Shown piece by piece: positions 1 through 11,899 of a stretch of DNA of 64,000 nucleotides (within the stretch, counting starts at the first letter, position 1; each line of letters starts with the position of its first letter). The stretch spans positions 72,353,191 to 72,417,190 of the forward strand of contig NC_089231.1 in assembly GCF_963924675.1 (NCBI RefSeq), in the 5' to 3' direction. A model generated the notes under the pieces. The model worked only from the letters and a program-made list of their open reading frames with translations, did not search any database and was not told where the DNA came from. Source of the DNA: Phocoena phocoena (lineage: Eukaryota > Chordata > Mammalia > Artiodactyla > Phocoenidae). The position numbers and the translations under genes are program-made.

Positions 1-780
1 AGTAAAACAGCTCCACATTGAACTTGGCTATTTGAATGTAAAGCAGGACTGAAACTGTGAATAGAAGGAACAGAAAACAACTACTGGTTTAATCAAAGCA
101 CGAAGTCGGCAGAGAAACAATTATGAAACGAGACTTCAGAGACTCAACAGGAAATGCATTTTGCAATATGAATTCCGACATAGGCTTAGGACGGAAAGCG
201 TGGTAATTCCACCTGCCGTCTCCAGGGGGCACTGTGACCACGGGCTGCTGGGTTTTCCCACAAGGATAGTAAAACCTTCACTGCCTGAATGACCGAGATT
301 AAGCAGTGTGTGTTCTAAATCCCTAATGAGGCGTGGAGTGATGGGAGGCTTTGGATATAAGCAGCATTTCCTGTCTTAAACATGAGAGCTCACAATGGGA
401 CTTAATCTTTTCCTTTCTCTAGCTTCTTCATGCATCTTTTCCTTGGATGGCGAGGAGATGTTAATGATGGAACAAAACGTTTATTATATAATTTTAAAAA
501 TGAGGAAACTCTCTGTCCCTTTCTTTATCTCACTTTTAGCAGGTTCCATGGTTCCCTCAATGAGGCTTATGTACTTCATCCAGGCACCTAACCCATCTCA
601 CTACCTCGGCTACTCACTTGTGCAGCACTTTTCCTGAGTAGCCACTGTAACGCAGGCCCATTACCAGGCAAGTGGGGAAGGACAACTAAACCCAGGTCCC
701 GCTCTCAAAGGGTTTACGGTCTAACAAAGCAGAGCTGTCTATGAGGCCGAAAGTCAAAAAGACAGCAAAGACAAGCAGTT

Positions 781-962
781 GGATGGAGCATGGGCTCTGG
801 AGCCAAAGAGACCCTGGTTCAAATCCTGCCCAGGCCTTTTACTGTGATGGTCCTCGGCAAACAGTTCAACATCACTGCACAGGGAAGCATCAGTACCTGT
901 GCTTCCTAGGGCTGCTGTGAGGACTGAGTTAAGAAAGCCCTAGAATAGTGCCTGGCACACAG
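781..962 (+). repeat. MIR SINE relic
   Basis: Shows the MIR order: 'gggctctggagcc', 'ctggttcaaatcctgcc', a gap, then 'gctgctgtgaggactgagtt' and 'tagtgcctggcacac'. This is an ancient mammalian tRNA-derived SINE. Confidence 0.8.
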
Positions 963-984
963 TCTGTGCCCCCAGTACGGTGCA

Positions 985-1156
985 GGGGTGAAGAATATCC
1001 TGATTCTGCTACGTATCAGCTGTATGACCTTGGGGACATTCACCTAACCTACCTGGGCCTTGAGTTTCCTCGCCAATAGAATGGGAATAATAATGAACCT
1101 GCCCTCAGTGGGGTTGTCTGGAGACCGATGTGGTAACATGAATCTAAAGCACTTAG
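985..1156 (+). repeat. MIR SINE relic (second copy)
   Basis: Contains 'gctgtatgaccttggg', a degenerate 'gagtttcctc...aatagaatgggaataataat' core and 'ctaaagcactta', all in MIR order. It directly follows the copy at 781-962 and is cut at its 3' end by the SINE starting at 1159. Confidence 0.75.
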
Positions 1157-1158
1157 AT

Positions 1159-1493
1159 GGGACTTCTGTGGTGGTGCAGTGATTAAGAATCCACCTGCCA
1201 ATGCAGGGGACACGGGTTCAAGCCCTGGTCCGGGAAGATCCCACATGCCGTGGAGCAGCTAAGCCCATGCACCACAACTACTGAGCCTGTGCTCTAGAGC
1301 CCGCGAGCCACAACTACTGAAGCCTGTGTGCCTAGAGCCTGTGCTCCGCAACAAGAGAAGCCACCGTAATGAGAAGCCCGCGAACCACAACGAAGAGTAG
1401 CCCCCGCTCGCCGCAACTAGAGAAAGCCTGCGTGCAGCAACGAAGACCCAAAACAGCCAAAAATAAATAAATAAATTTATAAAGAAAAAAAAG
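1159..1493 (+). mobile_element. CHR-family SINE, long form
   Basis: tRNA-derived head 'ggtggtgcagtgattaagaa' (A-box-like) and 'gggttcaagccc' (B-box-like), then the long body with repeated 'cacaactactgagcc' units, 'gcccccgctcgccgcaacta', and an A-rich tail of aaata repeats. The flanking 'agatg' at both ends may be a short target duplication. Confidence 0.85.
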
Positions 1494-1959
1494 AGATGTA
1501 AAGGAAGGAAGGAAACCCACGATCCAGTTTCAAAATAAAAAACACAGATGCAGAGAGCAATTTTCTAAAGAGCTGATGCTCCAAAGAGGCTGGCTTAGGG
1601 GCTGACAGGAAAAAGTCACCAGAGTAAGAAAGATAACACTGGCATGAGGATTCCCAGAGGCAGGGGAGAGTGACCAGAAAAGCCTGTACGATGAAATGCA
1701 AAGACAATGGCATTCCGGCCTCTGTGGGGAGAAAGGCGGCCTGTGGGGAAGGGCTGGCACATCTGTAAGTCCTTCCACACGAAGCGGACACAGCCCTGCT
1801 TCGGGCCTGCTGGCCCTGCTCACAGGCCTGTCGGTACGCGGCTCTCTGCCCTCTGTAGGGCTCTCTGCTGCAGCCGGCAACGGCCTTCCAGCTTGGACTG
1901 GAGAAGTTGAAGGAGTCCCATTCGGTCCCTGTTTAGTTTTCTTGTGCATAACCTGGGAT

Positions 1960-2165
1960 GCAGCCTGGTGTGGTGGAAAGGATGCTGGCCTGGAGCATCA
2001 GAAGACACGGTCTCCACCAGAGCTGGGACACTAACTGGATGTGTCAGCATTAAGGAGGGGCCTCACTTCTGGGAACCTTGATTTCCTTGTTCCATACGGG
2101 GGACAGCAGCGGCTCTGCCTCCTCAGGGGTAAATGCAAAGGTCAAATGAGCTGATACATTCTGCA
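1960..2165 (+). repeat. MIR-like relic
   Basis: 'tggtggaaaggatgctggcctggagc', 'ccttgatttccttgttcc' and 'aaatgagctgatac' follow the MIR layout. The copy is strongly diverged. Confidence 0.6.
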
Positions 2166-2204
2166 CCCCCAAGCACTACCCGAATGTGAACTACTGCAAA
2201 CGGG

Positions 2205-2345
2205 GTGACCTTTGACAAAACTGTCACCCCCTAGGCCTGTGTTTCCTGAGTGGTAAAATGGGACACACTCCTGCCTTACTGTGCTGTTAACAATGGTTAA
2301 ATATAATCACCACATAAACGCTTAAAACGGCACTTGGCAAAAAAA
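2205..2345 (+). repeat. MIR-like 3' relic
   Basis: 'gtgtttcctgagtggtaaaatggg' and 'cttaaaacggcacttggca' match the 3' half of MIR. It could be a second copy or a rearranged piece of the preceding one. Confidence 0.45.
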
Positions 2346-3719
2346 GGATCTACTATATGTTCATGATTATTTTTCTTGCTGGAACTGTGACCCCTATGAC
2401 CCCAACATGTAATTTTAAGTCTGGATAGCAGGATTCTATGGAATGAAATTAATTCGTCTTCAAATTAATTCAGCCCTGTATCCAACTGCAGGGCTGTTTA
2501 TATCCAAGATATCATATGTGTGAAAGCTCCAGTTCATGCCCGGGCCAATTAGCACAAATGAGATCGGCTCTGATTTCCAGGCTGGTCCGTCAGCTTCTCT
2601 CTGCTCCGTGGCTGCGGCTAGGACTCTCATACCACTCGGCTCTTCCAAAAACGTATGCGGTGAGTAGAGAGGAAAAGTGGCATCAAACACCCTCTGCTGT
2701 GCCCTGAGTGGGCATCTCAGCACGGCAGCCACTACAAGCTATCCCCTCTCCTCCTGATTTTTTCTTTTCTTTTTTTTAAAATAATACTGTGTATTCCTGG
2801 AATTTTCTATGTGGACAACACATTACTATGGCAATGTTTTGTCTTGTTTTGTTTTGAAAGAAAGGAAAAAAAGCACAATTAGTCTCCAGGGCTTCCAGAT
2901 GAAAAAGTGAATCAATTGGTGAAAACCCAACATGGTTCTGGAAAAAACAACTTTAAGCATCCATTCAGGAATGACTATATCACTGGCATCCTCTTCCCAT
3001 GTGAATTTCTAAATATGGAAAAAGGACAGCTCAAGAGAACAGTTCTAACAAGAAAAAAAGGGAGGCAAGTTAAGAAGAGTGGGTTTCTCTCAAGTAGTCA
3101 TTTTAAAGTACACTTATTTGATGGTTTTATTTCTCAAACACAGCGCAAATTTAAAGCAAACACAAAGTGTTTCCAGACACTGCCTCCCTGTTTGAATCAC
3201 CCATCGTGAACTTGCTACCAGGTTAGGCACTAGAGTTACAGCAATAAAAACGGCTATTCCCCCAAAACGCTGCATTTTTAAAATGTAGAGGAAACCAATT
3301 CCAAAGGCAGAATGAAGGGAAGAGCTGATCTAAAGGGACAGGGAGAGTCTGAGATTCTGCAGCAGCTGCAGAGCAGCAAACCCCCTGCAGAAGCCACTGA
3401 TCCAACACCCCAAGGGGCAGGATGCAGAGAGTCAGGACATCCCTAAATGAACCATGACACTGAGAACAACATTGGTTTTGAGAAAATCAAGAAGTGAGAG
3501 TTGGGTTCCGATGTGCCAAGGTTATAATACCCACTTGGCCAATGGCCCAGACGCAATCTGTACAGAATGGAAATAACAAGAAGTCCTGCTGAATGACTGA
3601 GTAGGACCAGAGTCCTGGGGAATGCGCTCCCATCACCAACCACATCACTTCTACCTTTATTTCAAGGCAAAAACTGTAATAGGAAAATTTGCAACAGAAG
3701 CAAAAATGGGTAAAATAGA
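2346..3719. other. Unique intronic sequence, no recognised feature
   Basis: No repeat family, exon or RNA gene recognised. It contains a T-rich low-complexity patch at about 2758-2780 and a GTTTT-rich stretch near 2838. Open frames here have no recognisable protein content. Confidence 0.5.
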
Positions 3720-3726
3720 GAGTTTA

Positions 3727-3916
3727 GGGCTTCCCTGGTGGCGCAGTGGTTGAGAGTCTGCCTGCCAATGCAGGGGATGCGGGTTCGTGCCCAGGTCTGG
3801 GAGGGTTCCACGTGCCACGGAGTGGCTGGGCCCATGAGCCACGGCCGCTGAGCCTGTGCTCCGCAACGGGAGAAGCCACAACAGTGAGAGGCCCGCGTAC
3901 CGCAAAAAAAAAAAAA
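3727..3916 (+). mobile_element. CHR-2-like SINE, short form
   Basis: Starts with 'gggcttccctggtggcgcag', has the B-box-like 'ggttcgtgccc', then the short tail 'gagaagccacaacagtgaga' and poly-A. Flanking 'gagttta' (3720-3726 and 3925-3931) is a probable target duplication. A run of nine G follows the poly-A at 3917-3925. Confidence 0.9.
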
Positions 3917-4190
3917 GGGGGGGGGAGTTTATTTTTGTTGATTTCCACAGGAGTTTAAGACTGATTTAAGAAAAGGGAAAAGTGTCCATTTAAACTTCAT
4001 CATTTGGGACCAATCAGAACATCTAGGTAAAGGCAAATAAGATGCTCCTCCTGCAAGATCTTTCCCTCTCCCAGACTCTGGAAGAACCAGTCAGGCAGCG
4101 CCACTGTCTGAATTCGCCAGTTTTTGCATCTGTGTTTGCAGATAAGGGACAGTGTTGAATCAACATCATTCACTAAACTTGCCTTGCCTG

Positions 4191-4325
4191 CTCTTGTATT
4201 TATTTATTTATTTTTGGCCGCACCACTCAGCTTGTGGGATCTTAGTTCCCTCACCAGGGATTGAACCCAGGCCCTCAGCAGTGAAAGTACAGAGTTCTAA
4301 CCACTGGTCCGCCAGGGGATTCCCC
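4191..4325 (-). mobile_element. CHR-1/Bov-tA-like SINE, ~130 bp form
   Basis: Minus-strand copy: T-rich tail (tattta repeats), 'ggccgcaccactcagcttgtg', 'ccagggattgaaccc' (B-box complement) and the head complement 'ggtccgccaggggattccc'. It lacks the long body of the other SINEs. Confidence 0.8.
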
Positions 4326-4558
4326 TTGGCTGCGCTTTGTATTATTTAAACACTGTTATTTTCCTAGAGCTAAAATTTTCCCAAGTAAAATACTTAACAG
4401 CTACAATCGTTAAAACTCTCTGTGAGGAGAGTTAGAAAAAAGAACTCACAGTACCAAAAATCTGGAAAACCTAGGAGCAGAGTATCGTTTCTGGGAAGAG
4501 GGGTTTATATCATTGCTATCTGCTCATACAAAACATCACTTCAAAAGTAGTACACCAT

Positions 4559-4764
4559 GGGGCTTCCCTGGTGGCACAGTGGTTGAGAGTCTGCCGGCCG
4601 ATGCAGGGGACACGGGTTCGTGCCCCGGTCCGGGAAGATCCCACATGCCGTGGAGCAGCTGGGCCCGTGAGCCATGGCCGCTGAGCCTGCGCGTCCAGAG
4701 CCTGTGCTCCGCAACGGGAGAGGCCACAACAGTGAGAGGCCTGGGTACCGGGAAAAAAAAAAAA
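4559..4764 (+). mobile_element. CHR-2-like SINE, short form (first of tandem pair)
   Basis: Canonical head, 'gggttcgtgccccggtccgg' B-box region, 'gagaggccacaacagtgaga' and a poly-A tail. Flanked by the 15-bp duplication aaaagtagtacacca at 4543-4557 and 4765-4779. The second copy of that duplication is also the left flank of the next SINE. Confidence 0.93.
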
Positions 4765-4779
4765 AAAAGTAGTACACCA

Positions 4780-4910
4780 GGACTCCCCTGGCGGTCCAGT
4801 GGTGAAGAGTTCATGCTTCCACTGCAGGGGGCACAGGTTCCGATCCCTGGTTGGGGAACTAAGATCCCACATTACATGCCAAGCAATGCGGCCAAAAAAA
4901 AAAGAAAAGA
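4780..4910 (+). mobile_element. CHR-1/Bov-tA-like SINE (second of tandem pair)
   Basis: Head 'gactcccctggcggtccagt', 'aggttccgatccctgg', 'aactaagatcccac', then an A-rich tail. Its target duplication is aaaagtagtacacca at 4765-4779 and aaaggtagtacacca at 4911-4925 (one mismatch). Confidence 0.9.
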
Positions 4911-5724
4911 AAAGGTAGTACACCAAAGGCAAACCATGCCAATATAATTTACTTTTTGGCTGCTTAAAGAAGCCATCTCTAAAAGATGGAGGAATGTACC
5001 ATAAGGCTGGCATTCCCTCTCTAAAACTGCAATCAATGTAACATGACTGCCACAGAATCAATTCTCACAGAGTGAATAAATCACTGCTTAAATGCAGAGG
5101 ACATAATGGAATTATACTATAAACACAAAAAGTATTTTTTTAATTAAGTTAATCGTTTTACAGATCATTTGGTAAATTGGTTCTACTCTGTTTTTTTCTA
5201 CTGAATTATTTGCTAAAGATATTCTTACTACCATGAATCCACTATAAGTATATATCAAAACTCACTGTAAAAAAACAGTAACTCATTATACTTCCTGGAT
5301 CCTCTCCATTGGCTTGTTTTATTTAATTTAGTTTTTTAAGCATGTAAGGCAACTGAGGCTGAGAGCATTTAAGTGACCTGGGCTTATCTCAGCATCCTTT
5401 CTCTACTGGAGCTGGACCTTGATATCCATCTACAGTTGCAGGTCCTGGGCTATTATTACCAGGAGGCTACGCTTGGGAAACTACAGAGAACTTTTCTGCT
5501 TTTTTTTTTTTTAAATTAATAATGTTGCTGTTTGAAATCATTTGATTTGTTGTACACTGGTCTTTCATCTTCAGGAGAACAAAAGAGAAAATGAGGTATT
5601 AAGAAACGGGTGGGGAGAGGGCATACGGCAAAAGCAAGAAGAACTATAATTCTGCAGCCTGTGGAAGGAAAAACCACATTCACGCAAGATAGACAAAATG
5701 AAAAGCCAGAGGACTTCATACCAG

Positions 5725-6593
5725 ATGAAGGAACAAGATAAAACCCCATAAAAACAATTAAATGAAGTGGAGATAGGCAACCTTCCAGAAAAAGAATTCA
5801 GAATAATGATAGCGAAGATGATCCAGGACCTCGGAAAAAGGATGCAGGCAAAGATCAAGAAGATGCAAGAAATGTTTAACAAAGATCTAGAAGAATTAAA
5901 GAACAAACAAACAGAGATGAACAATCTAATAACTGAAATGAAAACTACACTAGAAGGAATCAATAGCAGAATAACTGAGACAGAAGAACAGACAAGTGAC
6001 CTGGAAGACAGAATGGTGGAATTCACTGCCATGGAACAGAATAAAGAAAAAAGAATGAAAAGAAATGAAGACAGCCTAAGAGACATCTGGGACAATATTA
6101 AACGCAACAACATTCGCATTATAGGGGTCTCAGAAGGAGGAGAGAGAAAGGACCAGAGAAAATATTTGAAGAGATTATAGTCGAAAACTTCCCTAACATG
6201 GGAAAGCAAATAACCACCCAAGTCCAGGAAGCACAGAGACCCAGGCAGGATAAACCCAAGGAGAAACACACCAAGACACACAGTAATCAAACTGACAAAA
6301 ATTAAAGACAAAAATTATTGAAAGCAACAAGGGAAAAACGACAAACAACACACAAGGGAACTCTCATAAGGTTAACAGGTGATTTCTCAGCAGAAACTCT
6401 ACAAGCCAGAAGGGAGCGGTATGATATATTTAAAGTGATGAAAGGGAAGAACCTACAACCAAGATTACTCTACCTGGCAAGGATCTCATTCAGATTTGAC
6501 AGAGAAATCAAAAGCTTTACAGACAAGCAAAAGCTAAGAGAATTCAGCACCACCAAACCAGCTCTACAACAAATGCTAAAGGAACTTCTCTAA
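5725..6593 (+). pseudogene. L1 ORF1 (RNA-binding protein) remnant
   Basis: ORF1p is the coiled-coil RNA chaperone that packages L1 RNA. The probable start MKEQDKTP at 5725 is followed at once by an in-frame stop (5749-5751). The coiled-coil region (5767-6180; heptad-rich stretch with ELKNKQTEMNNLITEMK) is open. The frame then breaks and the C-terminal half resumes at about 6318-6593 in another frame, with DFSAETLQARRERYDIFKVM and the terminal KPALQQMLKELL. Cannot make a functional protein. Confidence 0.85.
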
Positions 6594-8050
6594 GTGGGAA
6601 ACACAAGAGAAGAAAAGGATCTACAAAAACAAACCCATAACAATTAAGAAAATGGTAATAGGAACATACATATCGATAATTACCTTAAACGTGAACGAAT
6701 TAAATGCTCCAACCAAAAGACACAGGTTTGCTGAATGGATACAAATACAAGATCCATATATATGCTGTCTACAACAGACCTACTTCAGACCTAGGGACAC
6801 ATACAGACTGAAAGTGAGGGGATGGAAAAAGATATTCCATGCAAATGGAAATCAAAAGAAAGCTGGAGTATCAATACTCATTATCAGATAAAATAGACTT
6901 TAAAATAAAGAATGTTACAAGAGACAAGGAAGGACACTACATAATGCTCAAGGGATCAATCCAAGAAGACGATATAACAATTATAAATATACACGCACCC
7001 AACATAGGAGCACCTCAAGACATAAGGCAACTGCTAACAGCTATAAAAGAGGAAATCGACAGTAACACAATAATAGTGGGGGCCTTTAACACCTCACTTA
7101 CACCAATGGACAGATCATCCAGACAGAAAATTAATAAGGAAACACAAGCTTTAAATGACACAACAGACCAGATAGATTTAACTGATATTTATAGGACATT
7201 CCATCCCAAAACAGCAGATTACACTTTCTTCTCAAGTGCACACGGAACATTCTCTAGGATAGATCATATCTTGGGTCACAAATCAAGCCTCAGTAAATTT
7301 AAGAAAATTGAAATCATATCAAGCATCTTTTCCAACCACAACACTATGAGATTAGAAATCAATTACAGGGAAGAAAACGTAAAAAGCACAAACATATGGA
7401 GGCTAAACAATAAGTTACTAAATAACCAAGAGATCACTGAAGAAATCAAAGAGGAAATCAAAAAATATCTAGAGACAAATGACAAGGAAAACACAATGAT
7501 CCAAAACCTATGGGATGCAGCAAAAGCAGTTCTAAGAGGGAAGTTTACAGCAATACAATCCTACCTCAAGAAACAAGAAAAATCTCAAATAAACAATCTA
7601 ACCTTACACCTAAAGGAGCTACAGAAAGAAGAAAAAACAAAACCCAAAGTTATCAGAAGGAAAGAAATCATAAAGATCAGAGCAGAAATAAATGAAATAC
7701 AAACAAAGAAAACAATAGCAAAGATCAATAAAACTAAAAGCTGGTTCTTTGAGAAGATAAACAAAATTGATAAAACTTTAGCTAGACTCATCAAGAAAAA
7801 GAGGTAGAGGACTCCTATCAAAAAAATTAGAAATGAAAAAGGAGAAGTTACAACAGACACCGTGGAAATACAAAGCATCATAAGAGACTACTACAAGCAA
7901 CTCTATGCCAATAAAATGGACAACCTGGAAGAAATGGACAAATTCTTAGAAAGGTATAACCTTCCAAGACTGAACCAGGAAGAAACAGAAAATATGAACA
8001 GACCAATCACAAGGAATGAAATTGAAACTGTGATTAAAAATCTTCCAACA

Positions 8051-8253
8051 GGGCTTCCCTGGTGGCGCAGTGGTTGAGAGTCCGCCTGCCGATGCAGGGG
8101 ACACAAGTTCGTGCCCCGGTCCGGGAAGATCCCATGTGCCGCAGAGCAGCTGGGCCTGTGAGCCATGGCCGCTGAGCCTGTGCGTCTGGAGCCTGTGCTC
8201 CGCAACGGGAGAGGCCACAACAGTGAGAGGCCCGCATACCGCAAAAAAAAAAT
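8051..8253 (+). mobile_element. CHR-2-like SINE inserted in L1 ORF2
   Basis: Canonical short-form SINE with poly-A. The host L1 sequence aaaatcttccaaca is duplicated exactly at 8037-8050 and 8254-8267, so the insertion clearly postdates the L1. Confidence 0.95.
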
Positions 8254-8720
8254 AAAATCTTCCAACAAACAGAAGTCCAGGACCAGACGGCTTCACAGGT
8301 GAATTCTATCAAACATTTAGAGAAGAGCTAACACCCATCCTTCTCAAACTCTTCCAAAAAATTGCAGAGGAAGGTACACTCACAAACTCATTCTATGAGG
8401 CCACCATCACCTTGATACCAAAACCAGACAAAGATAGTACAAATATGAAAATTACAGACCAATATCACTGATGAATATAGATGCAAAACTCCTCAACAAA
8501 ATACTATCAAACAGAATCCAACAACACATTAAAAGGATCATACACCATGATCAAGTGGGATTTATCCCAGGGATGCAAGGATTCTTCAATATATGCAAAT
8601 CAACCAATGTGATACACCATGTTAACAAACTGAAGAAGCAAAACCATACGATCATCTCAAGAGATGCAGAAAAAGCTTTTGACAAAATTCAACACCCATT
8701 TATGATAAAAACTCTCCAGA

Positions 8721-9532
8721 GAAAAGGGAACCCTCTTGCACTGTTTGTGGGAATGTAAATTGATACAGCCACTATGGAGAACAGTATGGAGCTTCCTTAA
8801 AAAACTAAAAATAGAACTACCATATGACCCAGCAATCCCACTACTGGGCATATACCCTGGGAAAACCGTAATTCAAAAAGTCATATACCACAATGTTTAC
8901 TGCAGCTCTATTTACAATAGCCAGGACATGGAAGCAACCTAAGTGTCCATCAGCAGATGAATGGATAAAGAAGATGTGGCATGTATATACAATGGAATGT
9001 TACTCAGCCATAAAAAGAAACGAAATTGAGTTACTTGTAGTGAGGTGGATGGACCTAGAGTCTGTCATACAGAGTGAAGTAAGTCAGAAAGAGAAAAACA
9101 AATACCATATGCTAACACATATATATGGAATCTTAAAAAAAAAAAAAAAAAAAAAAAGGTCCTGAAGAACCTAGGGGCAGGACAGGAATAAAGATGCAGA
9201 CGTAGAGAATGGATTTGAGGACACGGGGAGTGGGAAGGGTAAGCTGGGATGAAGTGAAAGAGTGGCATGGACATATATACACTACCAGATGTTAAACAGA
9301 TAGCTAGTGGGAAGCAGCCGCATAGCACTGGGAGATCAGCTCAGTGCTCTGTTACCACCTAGAGGGGTGGGATAGGGAGAGTGTGAGGGAGACGCAAAAG
9401 AGGGAGGAGATATGGTGATATATGTATACGTATAGGTGATTCACTTTGTTATAAAGCAGAAACTAACACACCATTGTAAAGCAATTATACTCTAATAACA
9501 ATGTAAAAAAAATAAAAAATAATAATAATTTA
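8721..9532 (+). mobile_element. 5'-truncated L1 inserted in L1 ORF2
   Basis: An 812-bp L1 3' end: the last part of ORF2 ([14 protein letters not shown], then [14 protein letters not shown]), a 3' UTR and an A-rich tail. Exact duplication of aaaaactctccaga at 8707-8720 and 9533-9546 marks target-primed insertion. The host ORF2 text resumes right after it. Its 3' UTR is of the same type as the L1s at 39.0-41.0 kb and 35.8-36.2 kb. Confidence 0.93.
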
Positions 9533-11899
9533 AAAAACTCTCCAGAAAGTGGGCAGAGAGGGAAACTACCTCAACATAATGAAGGCCATTTATGACAAAC
9601 CCACAGCAAACATCACTCTCAATGGTGAAAAACTGAAAGCATTTCCTCTAAGATCAGGAACAACACAAGGCTGCCCACTCTCACCACTATTATTCAACAT
9701 CGCTTTGGAAGTCCTGGCCATGGCAATCAGAGAAGAAAAATAAATAAAAGGCATACAAATTGGAAAAGAAAAATTAAAACTGTCACTGTTTGCAAATGAC
9801 ATGATACTATACATAGAGAATCCTAAAGGTGCCACCAGAAAACTACTAGAGCTAATCAGTGAATCTGGTAAAGTTGCAGGATAAAGAATTAATGCACAGA
9901 AATCTCCTGCATTCCTATACACTAACAACGAAAGATCAGGAAGAGAAATGAAGGAAACAATCCATTCACCATTGCAACAAAAAGAATAAAAACCTAGGAA
10001 TAAACCTACGTAAGGAGGTAAAAGACCTATACTCAGAAAACTATAAGACACTGATGAAAGGAATCAAAGATGACACAAACAGATGGAGAGATATACCATG
10101 TTCTTGGATTGCAAGAATCAATATTGTGAAAATGACTATACTACCCAAAGCAATCTACAGATTCAATGCAATCCCTATCAAATTACCAGTGGTATTTTTT
10201 ACAGAACTAGAACAAAAAATCTTAAAATTTGTATGGAGACACAAAAGATCCTGAATAGCCAAAGCAGTGCTGAGGGGAAAATAACAGAGCTGGAGGAATC
10301 AGTCTCCCTGACTTCAGACTATACTACAAAACTACAGTCATCAAGACAATATGGTACCGGCACAAAAACAGAAACATAGATCAATGGAACAGGATAGAAA
10401 GCCCAGAGATAAGCCCATGCACCTATGGTCAACTAATCTATGACAAAGGAGGCAAGGCTATACCATGGAGAAAAGACAGTCTCTTCAATAAGTGGTGCTG
10501 GGAAAACTGGACAGTTACATGTAAAAGAATGAAATTAGAACACTCCCTAACACCATACACAAAAATAAACTCAAAATGGATTAGAGACCTAAATGTAAGA
10601 CTGGACACTATAAAACTGTTGGAGGAAAACATAGGAAGAACACTCTTTAACATAAATCACAGAAAGATCTTTTTTGATCCACCTCCTAGAGTAATGGAAA
10701 TAAAAATAAACAAATGGGACCTAATGAAACGTAAAAGTTTTTGCAAAGCAAAGGAAACTACAAACAAGACAAAAAGACAACCCTCAGAATGGGAGAAAAT
10801 ATTTGCAAATGAATCAACGGACAAAGGATTAATCTCCAAAATATATAAACAGCTCATGCAGCTCAATACTACAAAAAGAAACAACCCAATCAGAAAATGG
10901 GCAGAAGACCTAAATAGACATTTCTCCAAAGAAGACATACAGATAGCCAAGAAGCACATGAAAAGCTGGTCAACATCACAAATTATTAGAGAAATGCAAA
11001 TCAAAACTACAATGAGGTATCACCTCACACCGGTTAGAATGGGCATCATCAGAAAATCTACAAACAACAAATGCTGGAGAGGGTGTGTAGAAAAGGGAAC
11101 CCTCTTGCACTGTTGGTGGGAATGTAAATTGATACAGCCACTATGGAGAACAGTATGGAGGTTCCTTAAAAAACTAAAAATAGAACTACCATATGACCCA
11201 GCAATCCCACTACTGGGCATATACCCAGAGAAAACCATAATTCAAAAAGACACATGCACCCCAATGTTCATTGCAGCACTATTTACAATAGCCAGGACAT
11301 GGAAGCAACCTAAATGCCCATCGACAGATGAATGGATAAAGAAGATGTGGTACGTATATACAACAGAATATTACTCACCCATAAAAAGGAAGAAAATTGG
11401 GTCATTTGTAGAGACGTGGATGGACCTAGAGACTGTCATACAGAGTGAAGTAAGTCAGAAAGAGAAAAACAAATATTGTATATTAACGCATATATGTGGA
11501 ACCTAGAAAAATGGTACAGATGAACTGGTTTGCAGGGCGGAAATAGAGACACAGATGTAGAGAACAAATGTGGGGAAAGTGGCAGGGATGGGGGTGGTGG
11601 TGATATGAATTGGGAGATTGGGATTGACATATATACACTTATATGCATAAAATAGAGAACTAATAAGAACCTGCTGTATAAAAAATAAATAAAATAAAAT
11701 TCAAAAATAAAAAAAAAGAAGCAGGTGGGGTAGAAGATCAAATACTTCTTTAAAATTTTATTTCAACTGCTGAGTTGTTAAAGCATTTTGTAATTACCCC
11801 AATAATAATAACAAATTATTTGGGAGACATTAAGTGATTAAAATATCAGCACCATAGTTAAGGGAGTGAAAAAAAACTAGGAGGAAGGTTTATCCCAAA

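Larger units (their letters stand above)
6652..11506 (+). pseudogene. L1 ORF2 (endonuclease/reverse transcriptase) remnant
   Basis: The endonuclease starts near 6652 (IITLNVNELNAPTKRHRFAE). A frameshift near 6885 moves it into the frame open at 6839-7807. In place of the usual LQETH motif the sequence reads LQQTY, and in place of GDFN it reads GAFN; both changes hit known catalytic acidic residues. The reverse transcriptase runs on from about 8270 ([22 protein letters not shown]), is split by the L1 insert, and continues at 9549 ([20 protein letters not shown]). The polymerase FADD box reads FAND at about 9788-9799. The C-terminal region is a long open stretch at 10529-11506. Multiple stops and two insertions make it non-functional. 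Confidence 0.88.
5616..11715 (+). mobile_element. L1 retrotransposon, nearly complete, inactive, with two nested insertions
   Basis: Retains the end of the 5' region, ORF1, the whole span of ORF2 (endonuclease, reverse transcriptase and C-terminal parts) and a 3' UTR ending in an A-rich tail. It is interrupted by a CHR SINE at 8051-8253 and a truncated L1 at 8721-9532. Possible diverged target duplications are aagaaacgggtgggg (5601-5615) and aagaagcaggtgggg (11716-11730), two mismatches in 15. The 3' UTR differs from that of the inserted L1 and of the L1 at 39.0 kb, so it belongs to a different subfamily. Stops and frameshifts break both ORFs. Confidence 0.9.

Noticed and set aside
4513..4947. 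Open frames giving similar proline/arginine-rich peptides (VESLPADAGDTGSCPGPGRS and relatives) at many places
   Set aside because: They are translations of CHR SINE copies on either strand, recur wherever a SINE occurs, and have no exon context.
5571..6311. A 246-residue minus-strand open frame rich in Leu, Ile, Phe and Ser, suggestive of a membrane protein
   Set aside because: It is the antisense of L1 ORF1. The A-rich sense strand gives hydrophobic antisense translation; no independent support.
10529..11506. A 325-residue open frame, the longest in the window, as a possible gene
   Set aside because: It is the C-terminal part of L1 ORF2 inside a recognised L1 with decayed upstream sequence.
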